Shown here: positions 42,066-52,836 of the stretch, piece by piece
Layout of the letters: every line of letters starts with the position of its first letter
Numbering within the stretch: the first letter of the stretch is position 1
Assembly: GCA_933207985.1 (NCBI GenBank)
Contig: OW240913.1
Coordinates: 102,982,064-103,046,063 of the forward strand
Reading direction: 5' to 3'
DNA from: Pelobates cultripes
Lineage: Eukaryota > Chordata > Amphibia > Anura > Pelobatidae
Length of the DNA: 64,000 bases
Translations under genes and position numbers: made by a program
The notes under the pieces: model-generated
Databases searched by the model: none
Told to the model about the DNA's origin: nothing
Seen by the model: only the letters and a program-made list of their open reading frames with translations

Positions 42066-42826
42066 AAGATTAAGTTGTATTGTCATGACAGGTACCCTTT
42101 AAACTTGATGTACAACAATACATTTACTAAATGTGCTGAACAAAATAATCTATATATAATCTATATAATATATAATTATATATCCGAAGGCTTGGTACTC
42201 ACCTTTCACGTATCAATAGAAGATTCTTACCCTGGTACTAACCGCATTGAGTATTATTAATTTATATATAGAGAGATTAAAACAAGAACTATAGCCACAA
42301 ACCATACATCAGTGAATATAAAAGGTTTGAGATTATGACCCTCAAGAATTGACATTTCATTGTCATTGATAAGTTAAATAGATACCACACCCCCAGGTCA
42401 AGCTAATTTTTATGTCTTCCAATCCATACCATAATTTAATAATAATAACCAATTATATAATATTTTTAGCTGTGTGTTTGCGCCATTTACCCTCCACCTC
42501 CCAGCTGAATATTTTCCTGCCCATTCCATCCTACTGATACCTCATATCTCTTCCATGTCACCATTTTAAACTGATGACCTTTATAAACGCATTACTTTAC
42601 CTCTAATGTGTATGTAGTGAAAAGTAAAATCTAAAAACTGGTGATCTATCTCAATTCATTACTCTTTGTGTAATATATGCCATGAAAAATGAACAAATAT
42701 AATATTAAAAGCATCTGGAATAGGGAAAATAAGTTTGCTGTTTAATTGTAAAAAATAAATACAGTATTATAGTAGCGGATGTGTTTGTATTGAATGTTTT
42801 CTTCTTCTAACTGTTTACCTACTCAG

Positions 42827-42937
42827 CAGCAAAGAAGAGAAAAAGAGATAAGAAAACAACAGGAACGAGATCAACGGCGACGTTACGAGGAGCAGATGCG
42901 TCGAGAGGAAGAACGGAGGCGTGCAGAACATGAGAAG
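42827..42937 (+). CDS. TNIK: TNIK exon: coiled-coil continuation
   Basis: A 111 bp exon of 37 codons in phase 0 at both ends. It encodes QQRREKEIRKQQERDQRRRY followed by EEQMRREEERRRAEHEK, the highly charged coiled coil of the TNIK intermediate region. The acceptor lies in actcagcagcaa, a tandem NAGNAG site. Use of the first AG gives the family-typical EE-QQRREKE join; use of the second would drop one Gln. The donor is aag|gtctgg, weaker than its neighbours, and the last codon is Lys where I recall Gln in mammalian TNIK. The next exon is the optional 29-residue module. Confidence 0.95.
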
Positions 42938-43742
42938 GTCTGGCAAGTCTCACGTTCTCCCATTTTATTTGGGTCAAAATATTTTGCTATTATTTTAAAC
43001 TATTCACACCTTCCACCCTTTCTGATGTATTACTCATCTCTTTAGATCTCAAAAGGTTGAGCCTAAAATGTTCCATTAATTAAGATTCTGTTCTTGTAGT
43101 CAGGATTAGTTATCTATTGTTCCATACACCAAAATATAGGCAACATAGATGCACATGACCAATAATTACGCCTGCTCTGTACTTAGTAATATGTACGCAA
43201 TTTTTTTTTCGTAGTGCACTTTTGTTTACCTTAGAGAAGCAGGTTAATGTTTTACATTCCTGAGGCTACAGTTATTTGTGCATATCTATTCTGAATATAA
43301 TAAAGCCCTCTCAACCAGCATTGCAATCAGCAAGCAGTGATTGCCTTTTGGAACTCATTTTATGCTTATAAGCAATCAATATTTATTCATCCAGATACAA
43401 ATTGTCAAGGCATTCACTGCACTAACTGAACCAACTTACATTATAATTAGGCATATCATTATTTTGTGTGTCTCTAGATTTGTATATTTAATTATATGTT
43501 ATTTAATGAGCACCGCAATGCCACAATGAAAACCCATAGCTATAATTTATGTCCTGATCTCCGCTTTAAAGGGGAACTGTCCCTGATTTTTATTTTATAT
43601 TTCTGAGTTTTACTATGAACAAAGCAAAGTCATGTTTAGAGAACCTAACTGTGTTTCCTTCTCGCGCTACTAACCTTTTCTTTGTGACTTACTGGTTTTC
43701 TCGTTAATTTTTTTTCTCTCCTCCGCTTGCTGCGTGTGCCAG
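42938..43742 (+). other. TNIK: TNIK intron before the 29-residue module
   Basis: An 805 bp intron. From 43566 it carries the start of a MITE-like repeat (TTTAAAGGGGAACTGTCCCTG), about 175 bp before the next exon. The acceptor is preceded by a strong pyrimidine tract (ttttttttctctcctccgcttgc) ending in gtgccag. Nothing else is seen. Confidence 0.88.
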
Positions 43743-43829
43743 GAGTACATCAGGCGGCAGTTAGAGGAAGAACAGAGGCAGTTAGAGATCTTGCAGCAAC
43801 AATTACTGCAGGAGCAAGCCCTACTTCTG
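43743..43829 (+). CDS. TNIK: TNIK alternative exon: 29-residue module
   Basis: An 87 bp exon of exactly 29 codons, phase 0 at both ends: [20 protein letters not shown] followed by LLQEQALLL. Human TNIK is known to have three alternatively spliced modules of 29, 55 and 8 residues; both the length and the sequence match the 29-residue one. It is a coiled-coil segment with a regular Leu spacing. Skipping it joins ...AEHEK directly to EYKRKQLEE, and both routes keep the frame. The acceptor is gtgccag|gag and the donor is ctg|gtaacg. The strong acceptor and imperfect donor fit a regulated cassette exon, but splicing itself cannot be seen here. Confidence 0.95.
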
Positions 43830-45164
43830 GTAACGGGAGCCACTATCACAGTGTGCTGATGCCATTGTGTGTTTGTGCACCATCTGAAACATTGCTTCTT
43901 CTCACTAGTTGCGTCATTTGAGTTTGCCTGCATCCTGCATGTTGTGTTGCAAAAACACATTCTTTCATTCTGATCCACCATATTAGAAATGGTTACAGTC
44001 CTGTGGATTTAATACTTATAGTTACACCATTTATTTTGGTTATGCATGGAAGATTTTATTCTTTTCTAGGAGTCATTGCTGTTTTACATGTAGGCAGCTA
44101 AATCCAACCATCAAAGAGGACCGTGCGTTTAAAAGAGCCTAGTAGTTGATAAGATGCAAAGTGCTGCCAATCCTCGTACTCTTTGCATATTCGGCACTAA
44201 ATCATTGTCAGTTGTACTTGGAAATTGTTTTAGTTTTTATTTTGTAACTTTGTGGAGCATAACATTGATTGATAGCTTGGGCTCCTAACAGGATTTTAAA
44301 CTGCTGCTGTGTTTTATAACGACCAAGTATATGTACCTACAAATACAAAATATCATGGATAATATATATTAAAGGGACTACAGTCACCAGAACAACTACA
44401 GCTTAGTGTAGTTGTTCTGGTGAGTATTGTCCGTCCCTGCAGGCTTTTTCATATAAACACTGTCTTTTCAGATAAAATGCAGTGTTTACATTGCTGCAAA
44501 GGGACACCTCCAGTGGCAATCACTCAAACAGCCGCTCGATGTGCTTCCTGGTTCTGTGCTGCTCTGCGTGGAGATGCCGCACTTTCCCCACAGATATACA
44601 TTGATTCATTGTTTGGCTCCACCCCGCCTCATTGTCTGAAATCATCAAAACTGACAGTCTCAGACAAACCAATGCTTTCCTACAGGAAAGCATCAGATTG
44701 CCTGAGGTTGTCCGTTTTTATGATGGCAGCCAAGAAGGCGGATCGGGGCGGAGCCAGCGCCCGCGGACCTGCATGGTGCTGGAAAAAAAATGTTTTGTTT
44801 TTTTAACATTATAGGGTCAAGAATACATGTTTGTGTTCCTGGCCCTATAGTGTTTCTTTAAGGCTAGTTTAGAGCAGTTTTGAGTGGTTACTCCCTATTC
44901 TTTAAAGAAAAAGACCTGAAGATGCATTAGTTATTTACTTTATTGCTCCAAAATGTTCCTACTTTTGCAATGATAAATCACTTTCTATATCATTTATTCA
45001 TTCATTTATTGCTCCTGCTGATCAGACTCCCAAAGCATTCCGTCTGAGTTCCATTTTCATCATAGCTTTCTAGCTTTAAAATACTGTTGTATTACAGCAG
45101 TAAACAAAACATTCTAGTTTGTTGACCATCTTTTAACTGTTAATGCTGTTTCTTCTTCTGAAAG
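43830..45164 (+). other. TNIK: TNIK intron with a complete TTAA MITE
   Basis: A 1.3 kb intron, of which 493 bp is a MITE (44369-44861) with TTAA at both ends. Nothing else is recognised. The following acceptor is tgtttcttcttctgaaag. Confidence 0.9.
44369..44861. mobile_element. Complete TTAAAGGGACTATAG-family MITE, 493 bp
   Basis: TTAA at both ends. The left end TTAAAGGGACTACAGTCACCAGAAC and the inverted right end TTAAAGAAACACTATAGGGCCAGGAACAC form imperfect terminal repeats. A subterminal palindrome ccagaacaactaca-gctta-gtgtagttgttctgg sits at the left. Best preserved copy of its family here; a 128-codon frame inside is not a gene. Confidence 0.85.
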
Positions 45165-45380
45165 GAATATAAACGAAAACAGTTAGAAGAACAAAGACAA
45201 GCGGAAAGGCTACAAAGACAACTACAGCAAGAGCGAGACTACTTGGTGTCTCTTCAGCAGCAACAACAGCAACAGCAACAACAACAGAGACAACAGGAGC
45301 AGCGGGCATCCGAAAAGAAGCCTCTTTATCATTACAAAGAAGGACTAAACCCTGCAGAAAAACCAGCTTGGGCAAAAGAG
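45165..45380 (+). CDS. TNIK: TNIK exon: coiled-coil end with polyglutamine
   Basis: A 216 bp exon of 72 codons, phase 0 at both ends. It begins EYKRKQLEEQRQAERLQRQL and reads on to DYLVSL. Eleven consecutive Gln follow (45255-45287, mixed CAG/CAA), then RQQEQRASEKKPLYHYKEG and the conserved PAWAKE end. The PLYHY and PAWAKE blocks are family hallmarks. As I recall, mammalian TNIK has a short QHQRQEQ here, so the glutamine run is an expansion; MINK1 has a similar run in the same place, but the downstream exon fits TNIK better. The donor is gag|gtatgg. The exon feeds either the 55-residue module at 49459 or the candidate exon at 46527. Confidence 0.95.
45255..45287 (+). repeat. CAG/CAA tract coding for 11 glutamines
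   Basis: Eleven consecutive Gln codons (CAG CAG CAA CAA CAG CAA CAG CAA CAA CAA CAG) inside the TNIK exon at 45165. The CAA interruptions would be expected to limit slippage. Confidence 0.95.
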
Positions 45381-46526
45381 GTATGGTATTCATCTTATGC
45401 AACAAAACGAGAAATCTTTTTTGTCAAAGGGCAATTGCACTAGATGAACCCAGTGAAGAAGTGAATGTGATGACGTGTTGGAAGCATGACATATTTAAAC
45501 CTATGTATATTTTAATGTTCCTGCAAAGCGTTTGCTAACATATTGTTTCACTGTATACTGCTAACTGTTGATGAATTGATTTCTTGTATGTGTGCACTTT
45601 TTGTGTCTAAGCATCAGTAGAAATTTAAATTTTTCCCAACTATATCCTAGAGATTTCTGTAATATGTAGCAGTAAAACCTGTACAGATGAACACCCACAC
45701 ATAAGTGGCATGTGTAATATTAAGGCACTTTCTGCAATATTTCTTGGCAGTACACTGAATTTTTTTATTTCATGAACGGAAAGCACTTTTCACAGATGCA
45801 TACAGCTCCAACACATGGATATGACACAAATGGATATACCGTAACGAGGAAAGTTTTGAGAGGTTCTGAATTTGCATTGTGTGCCGTATTAAAAAACGTT
45901 ATTTAAAAATATCATGTAAGACGTTCTTGCCATAATTGTCATATCTGATAATAAATTAAGAAAAAAAAAATTAAATATATAGAAAAATTTTTATTTATCT
46001 CAGTTGGTTAAGTGCCTTTTATATTTTTGAATCTAGTAGTGGAGAAAAATCTACAATAATTCATCATTATACGAGACTTATTCCTGATTTAGTAGATAAA
46101 AGGATATATTGATGATATTTATTATTATGCTATTTTAACTGCTTTACAAGCATGACACCAATTCATATCAGTTTTATTGGCAGATTGTTTCAGATATATG
46201 TGCTCAGTTTAAAATTGAGCCTGGCAGAAACTAAAAATTACCCTTGACTAAAGGAATGTGTTACTGAGAATATGATTTTTCGTTTTTTTTTTTAAATGAG
46301 TAAAGATTTAGTCCAGTAGTAACAGTTACTGCATGTCACCAGCCATCATCGCTAGCATTTACTGACCTTAACGAAATTAACCTTCATAAAGTTTTTAATG
46401 TCACTGTAAATAAGTTTACATTGTAGCGGTCTGTGACATTTGCATGCTCCATTATTAATCTGATTTGTCATTGTGAGTTTTAATGTTGTGTTGTAATAGT
46501 ATAATTTTGTGTGATCCCACTCTCAG
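45381..46526 (+). other. TNIK: TNIK intron
   Basis: A 1.1 kb AT-rich intron with nothing recognisable. If the candidate exon at 46527 is not used, this is the first part of a 4.1 kb intron reaching 49458. Confidence 0.85.
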
Positions 46527-46796
46527 GTGCAACAACGATCTCTTAGTAATTCGCCTGTTCTACCAACTAAGCAACAACATACTTCTGTTATCGAACAGCA
46601 GTTGCCCTTGGTAACCAAAGATGCATCTCCTAGTTGGCAGCCCTCAAGTAGGCCAAATTCTCAGAACCTGCAAGCTTCAGGTCGTACGAAAATCAACAAC
46701 TTAGCTCCATCCATTATATTGCCTACAATTCAGATTTCCAAATCAGGGCCCTGGGCACAAGCAACACAGAGTGAAATGCATTCTCTAGCTGATGAA
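46527..46796 (+). CDS. TNIK: Candidate extra TNIK exon (unrecognised, in frame)
   Basis: A good acceptor (gatcccactctcag) is followed by an open frame in the phase needed by the previous exon. It reads VQQRSLSNSPVLPTKQQHTS and continues as a Ser/Pro/Gln-rich, disordered-looking peptide. The best donor by eye is gaa|gtgaga, giving 270 bp (90 codons, phase 0), compatible with joining to VEERTRLN at 49459. Weaker donors at 46815 (caa|gtgaac) and 46917 (aag|gtcacg) would give 96 or 130 codons, also in frame. Without splicing the frame runs 203 codons to a stop at 47133-47135, so an alternative last exon is possible too. The start resembles the next module (VEERTRLNRQSSPAMPHK), hinting at a diverged duplicate. 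I do not recall it in mammalian TNIK. It could instead be a chance frame. Confidence 0.5.
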
Positions 46797-49458
46797 GTGA
46801 GATACTTACTCCAAGTGAACTCACGAGAGAACGGACCAGGGAGAAAATCAATAACATCCCTTAGGGGGTCCCGCTCACAAGGATGTAGTCCAGCCAGGGA
46901 CGCAGCAATTGACAAGGTCACGAGAGGTTTCACATTTGTACCCAAATTAACATGCATGAACCATTTAACAAGCAATCGTGAAGAACAAAATAAAAAGCAC
47001 TGGAAAACTTTTCCCAAGTTCTCCTTAAATTTAGGTGTTACTTCACTGACACAGCGGTCATGCATGATTAGCATATGTCTTGAAATCTTGTCCATTAACT
47101 ACATTTTTATATCTGCTTCTAAAAGCATAAATTAAACCCTTCTAATAATCAACCACAGTGTCTAAAATCTGAATATAATCTTGGTGATTACTTGTGGTGT
47201 ATCTTTCGATTGTCCTTTGGCCTTCTTGCTTTGTGTTTGTCTGCTTAAGGTTACTAACTGCTGTCTCAATGGGTTTTATACCCTGACTTTTGTCTTTGTA
47301 CACATTACCGCCTTTTTCTTCATTGGCTCCAATCGTCAATCTTCCATCTTTTGATTGTATTATTTTAATATGTATATTCGCCATTACTAATTTTCCCTTG
47401 GCAGTCTTTTAGTAGCATTTTTGTACAGGTATTCCTGTCCTTCATTTATTGTCCACTATAGCTCCAAATTGTGTCAATTTATGATAATAATTATAAAATA
47501 AATTATGAGAAACCTTAGGGAACATCTGTTCCTGAATGGATTTAGTAACCAAAATGATTGTGCTAACTTTTTATTTTGCAATTCTGTGGCAGTGGCTATC
47601 ACAGCTATATGTGTCTTGCATGATCCATTATAGCTACATTCTCATTATTAATACAACACAAAAAGTAGTGATTATGGTTCCAGTGAACGAACATTAATGA
47701 TTAACGTCAGAGCAATCAACTGGTTCTACCTAGGTCTTAAGTAGTAAATTTCATAATTTATTTTTTCTCTTGTGTTGTATACGTTACTAGCAGACAACCT
47801 ATTCTGATTTTGTAAGGGTAATGGGCACTCTCAAAATTAAATTTTAAATGTAGCAAAGCAAACAGTATAATTCCGTATGATTAAAAGCAGGATTTAATCA
47901 AACTAAAAAAGTGTTTATTATGCACTGGCTTGCAGGTTTAATCAGTCGCACCATGCCATGTATGTACAGTCTGGAGGTTAGGTGACTTATATGCTTAATT
48001 TTAAGAAAATCGGAAACCAATGATAAGGAGATAGGAACATAAATGAGTTTTCCTTGTTGCGTGCAGCTACTATTAAACTGCATAGAGAACTTCTGTATTT
48101 AACCTAACACTTCTGAAGGTGACCTGGTGGTGGTGAAATCTGGATTAACAATTTCTGCTCTTTCTCCAGTCTTTTATTAAAATATATATATATTTTATTT
48201 TAAATCTTTCTTCTGAGGTGTGCTGTATACCAATATGATTATTTTCCTTAGAAACTTCTATAAGAACTGAAGGCTTGAGGACACTTCCATGGATATAGGA
48301 AAGAGGGTGTCTGTCTGCATGATCAGCTGCTATACGATGTATCTCACAGGGATGAAACTGTGCAAGTACTCTACAGCTGGCTAGAATAATTCCAAGGGCC
48401 AAATCCCGAAAATAGCAATTTTAAGCTGATTGATATCACCATTCTCAAAAGATAAAATACAAAGACTAAATCCATTGGACTAAGCTTCCTACAGCTTTTA
48501 TCTGTGCAATGTATATATATATGTTCATACAGAAAAAATATTATCCTGATTATTGAGGTTAAACTGAACTGTGATATTGGGTATGGCTTCATTTCCAATA
48601 TATATTTGAATTCCTTAACGCCCGTCCACTGTGAGTACCTGCACGGTTTTATGTTGAATGCCATCACTGCTGTCCCTCTCACAGTCCATAGTTTTCGGAT
48701 CAGTGATATTTGTATTCACATGCAAGTCCAGCTTAATAAATCTATTTTTTGTCCTTTGAAGCTATGTGTATCAACTTCCAAACCAGTAACGTCAAATTTC
48801 GTCATTTGCAAACAGTGAATTTTCTATATATTATGGCTGACCGTTAAAACTAATTATTTGCATGTATTTCCTGTATAACAATTGGATTTAGTTATTAGCC
48901 GTACCTGACACTTTAGATGGCAATTTTATATTTTAAAAGGGCTAATAATGTCCTTTACTACTGTAATATAATGTTATAATAACATTTCTTCAACGCCTTG
49001 TTTTGGATTTTATAATGTCCCTCCTTGTGTTCTTTGCACGGTCAACATTGGGCAAGGTTCCTGCAGATGCACAATAGAATACATAGAACATGGCTTACAG
49101 ATCTGCTGCTAGTGGCATAGAGCATAAATCCTGAAAAAAATGCTTCATAAGTAATAGGAGACATGAAAACTCCACTTACATGCTAAAAAAGAGAAACGGG
49201 ATGTGGAAACCTAACGCGTTTCGGACCTCTGGGTACTTAAACATAGGAATGAGGCAATTGCATTTTCACAGATTTGTCCCTGATCATAATTCCTGCATTT
49301 TAAGAGAATAATTAAAAGGAGGACATGTTATTGTAGCTGAGAAATGCCTTCTTTGTCATGTTTTATTGGACTGGTTTGGAAAGTGTGAAATAGCTTCTAT
49401 GGAAAGACCCCACTTGATATATTTGTAAGGCTTATTTGGATTGTCTTCTGTTCCTCAG
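46797..49458 (+). other. TNIK: TNIK intron
   Basis: About 2.7 kb without a recognised gene. The candidate frame of the preceding exon stays open to 47135. Around 49205-49240 there is a short stretch with acgcgtttcgg, a motif also seen in unclassified repeats near 24630 and 61023. The acceptor before the next exon is ttgtcttctgttcctcag. Confidence 0.85.
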
Positions 49459-49623
49459 GTAGAGGAACGTACCCGACTCAATCGTCAGAGTTCTCCCGCC
49501 ATGCCGCATAAAGCCGCTAACAGGATATCTGATCCAAACTTGCCTCCAAGATCAGAATCCTTTAGCATCAGTGGCGTACAGCCTGCACGAACACCTCCCA
49601 TGCACAGACAACTGGACCCACAG
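49459..49623 (+). CDS. TNIK: TNIK alternative exon: 55-residue Ser/Pro module
   Basis: A 165 bp exon of exactly 55 codons, phase 0 at both ends. It reads VEERTRLNRQSSPAMPHKAA, then NRISDPNLPPRSESFSISGV, then QPARTPPMHRQLDPQ. Human TNIK has a known alternatively spliced 55-residue module at this place, and the sequence agrees almost residue for residue. It is a disordered Ser/Pro linker with SSP, SDP and RTPP motifs suited to proline-directed phosphorylation, and proline-rich stretches of the kind bound by SH3 proteins such as NCK. This exon separates TNIK from MINK1 and MAP4K4, which differ strongly here. The donor is cag|gtaaca. The following linker exons are not in the window. Confidence 0.96.
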
Positions 49624-50364
49624 GTAACACAAAGTCTTTTAAAGTCTGTTAGCTACAGAGCTCATGTCAAATCTGTTGCAATAGCTCTAAAATAAACCCT
49701 TTAAAAGATTTCTCTTTTTGTGGTCAAAAGTAACCATTGTAACATTACTGGATCAGAACGCCTTCCTATGAATTGAAGGCAGTCAATTTCACTTAATGGT
49801 TCACTAAAAGGAGCATATTCTGACTGTGCTAGATGACAAGAACACCAATTGGTAAATTATCCGAGGTACGGCTTTGTCAAAAAAATAATTAATAGGCTTT
49901 TAAGTAAAAGCTGAATATGGTTGCTTTGGTGAGAGTTTAAACTTTTCTGATGCTTTCTGGATTTGTTACACGGAGCAGTCTGCACTCTGCACCTTTGATA
50001 ACATCGCACTTTTGTTAAATTTGTTAATATTTTTAAGTTTCCTGAAAGAATAGCCATAATGAAGAAATTAACCCCCCAAAAAAAGTTAGCATATGTATTT
50101 TGGAATTCTCTTTCAGGGTCAAAATAAGTTGCTTAAAAAAATATTGTGAGGCCTTTTTACAGTTAAAAAGTATAAATTTTATAATGAATGAATCGAATAA
50201 ATTACATTTTAATTATGGGCATATGTATTTTTGATTGAAAATGTATTTTTTTTCTGTACTGGTTTATGAGTTCCAAATGAAACAGAATTAATAAATTCAA
50301 TATTTCCATAAAAACAGGTCTTACATCAACATGTTATCTGTGGCAGATTTTTGTATTGCAGTAA

Positions 50365-50470
50365 AGGGTTAGTCCAAGCACCATGACCACTTCAGTGTAG
50401 GTGCTGTTACCAACATTAAAAATAAACAGTGGTGGAGGCGGGGCCTGACTGCCATGCTGATCAGTCATAA
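50365..50470 (+). mobile_element. Short LINE/MITE remnants
   Basis: gtccaagcaccatgaccacttcagtg resembles the end of the TTAA MITEs. ggtggaggcggggcctgactgccatgctgatcag resembles the 5' start of the LINE at 38393 (gggggcgtggtctgactgtcgatgagaccag). Confidence 0.4.
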
Positions 50471-52289
50471 CTAGACAATTGAAAAGGCTGTTTTATGCCC
50501 ATTTGGCTGGCTTTTTACCGGAGCTATTGGGTGTTCAAATCTATACCTGCAAATCTAATAACTAATGTTTAGAAGGAGAAAGGTTAGAATAGTATGATGA
50601 TAAGAACAGGAAAGTATATAGTGCAAGTTTGTGTTTCTTTCAGTCTCATTCTCTACTGTGATCTTTGTTACTTTGCAACTATGTTATAATACATTAAAAC
50701 ACTGAGTGTGGGCTAAATGCTGTGATAGCTCTGTGCACAGTGCGAGGACGTCCAATGATGCGCTCACACTTTGCTGATTGGTGACATTTCCCAGGTGTCC
50801 CCTAATGCAGGTCATCAGAGAACAATTCCAGGACTTTAAATTTGGGACAGTCCCATCAAACCCAATACAACTGAGAAATGCAATATTTTACCTCCCTCTT
50901 TACCCGTCCTTCCATATTGGAATACTTTAAATTTACAACTCTACACATTTTGCTGTGTATTATATGCCAGTCCAGCATGTATATAAGAGCAGTGTACAGT
51001 CCAATAGGCTCCATAACATCTTTAGAGGATCTAAAGATATACTTGATATAAACAAGTAATATGAAAATGTCACCATTAATGTTATTTTTTTTGTTTATTA
51101 TACTACATGCATTATAGGACAGAAATTAGGAAGACATGAGTCACCGGTTTAATGTCAACAAGGGCACCATTTGCTGTAGAGTATTAAATAATTGCCTTAT
51201 TAACATAACTGCTTATTCCTCTGCCAGTACCTGCAAATGTCACACAAATAAACATTAATGACACAAAATGAGATCAAACAGGAAGCAGATTAAGGTAGAA
51301 TTCTACAGTGTATTGTCTTGGATGACAAACTTTTAAAATGATGCCAAGTTGGCTGTTGCTAAGCATAAAATAGAATAACAATATAAATGTACCTGTGCTT
51401 CCATCATTTGCCTTCTAACATGTGTATTAAAACAATAAAATTATTCATTTTCACTGTTTGTGTGCTTAGAACGACATATGGTTCAGCTGTTCTGTTGCGA
51501 AGATTGACAGATTTGGAAGGGTTAATGAATTGCAGTCAGACTCCATTTAAGTTACATGAGCTAAAAAAATAACACCACCTATCACAGACAATCGGGCTTA
51601 ATAGTTTGTTCATTTTATTCAGAAAGTATACATAATTACCTCTCCCATTGCATGTTATTGTGTTATCCTCTTAGCTCTGAAGCCTTGAGATTCCTTTCTA
51701 TTTTTTCCTCCCACTGTCCTGTTATCTCCCCACTTGGTTAGAGGATTAAAGTCACACATGTAGCAATACACTTGACCTTACCTGTTCTATTATGTGATTT
51801 CCTATTAACTTTTCTAGCACATTTTTCTCAATTACCATCTGCCCACCTGCAAACTAAGCGTGGCCTTCTCTCAACTTCATGCATTTAAAAATCTTTTCCT
51901 ATCATAAAACATTCTGTCTTGGTCTGAAACATTACTTGCCACAACACCATCTCACCACTTTCAACCTAATCTTACTAAGCAATATCCCCCTATGTTCATC
52001 CGTAGGCCATGTCCGGCACACGGAGGCCTCTCTGCTGGCACACATGGGGCAGTGCTACCATCCAGCAGCAGAGACAGCTGCTTTAAGGCACATTGGCAGG
52101 GGGAGCCTCACCCGATCAAAACAGCAATTTTTATTTTACAAATGCCAAATATGCAATAATATAAAAAATATATATATATTACTTGGTGGTCAGATAGTGG
52201 TGTGCATTGTCTCCAAATCATATTAATATATCCCCTCACAGCTCCAGCACTCAATGAGGGAGTCAGAGTACAGTCGCTGCGATTTCCAT

Positions 52290-52426
52290 TGACCCTGCAA
52301 TGAAAACCTTTGCAATTTCTCTTTAATTCTAATGTTTAACATTACAGGGTTAAGGGGACAGGGAGAGTGCACACAGACCACTTCAACAAGATGAAACGGT
52401 CCGTGCGCCTATAGTACTTCTTTAAC
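52290..52426. mobile_element. Partial TTAA MITE (right end)
   Basis: Ends agaccacttcaacaagatgaaacggtccgtgcgcctatagtacttctTTAA, matching the right-end style of the family. The left end was not found, so the start is approximate. Confidence 0.45.
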
Positions 52427-52836
52427 TTTGCTAAAGAGCAAAAATATTAATCTCAATTCCTTTGCTCACCAGCAAGCTTTGACTGTCTTCTGCCGTCCTT
52501 GGCATGTCCAACTTTTACTTACAAGACTGCTTGCTATATTGTTAAACATCCATTACGGGTGGTGTTCTCTACATCCTTACTATTTGTACAAGGTGTCCTG
52601 GTATTGTCTGCTGTAACCATTCTAACCAAATGTTATTCTATCACAATGGTATATGTTTTATAAGTAATATATAGATTACACCTGGGAAACCCATTGGATA
52701 CATTGTGTTTGCCCTTTTATTAAATTGAATCTATATGCTTTACATCAAACTTGTTTGATCAGGGCTGTTGTCTTGTTGCAACTTGTCCACTGCTGAAGAA
52801 TATGATGACAAATAATTATTATTATAAAAATTTGAT

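Larger units (their letters stand above)
18924..42826 (+). other. TNIK: Large TNIK intron rich in transposons
   Basis: A 23.9 kb intron. It holds a CA/CAGA minisatellite (20165-20668), two hAT-like small palindromic MITEs, a CR1/L2-like LINE 3' end, a 1 kb insertion with a 16-bp target duplication, an inverted-repeat MITE (28899-29278), a triplicated retroelement fragment (31050-31360), a 132-bp hairpin (32528-32659), a 38-bp-unit minisatellite (34740-35010), a TTAA MITE (36899-37332) and an ORF1-only LINE insertion (38393-42065). No host exon, tRNA or microRNA precursor with known identity is recognised between these features. Confidence 0.88.

Noticed and set aside
44420..44806. 128-codon frame
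   Set aside because: Lies wholly within a TTAA MITE whose other copies are broken in this frame.
45133..45405. Ala/Val-rich frame on the - strand
   Set aside because: Exact shadow of the TNIK polyglutamine exon.
46730..47095. 121-codon frame on the - strand opposite the candidate exon
   Set aside because: No splice context or known similarity; the + strand frame joins TNIK in phase and explains the openness better.
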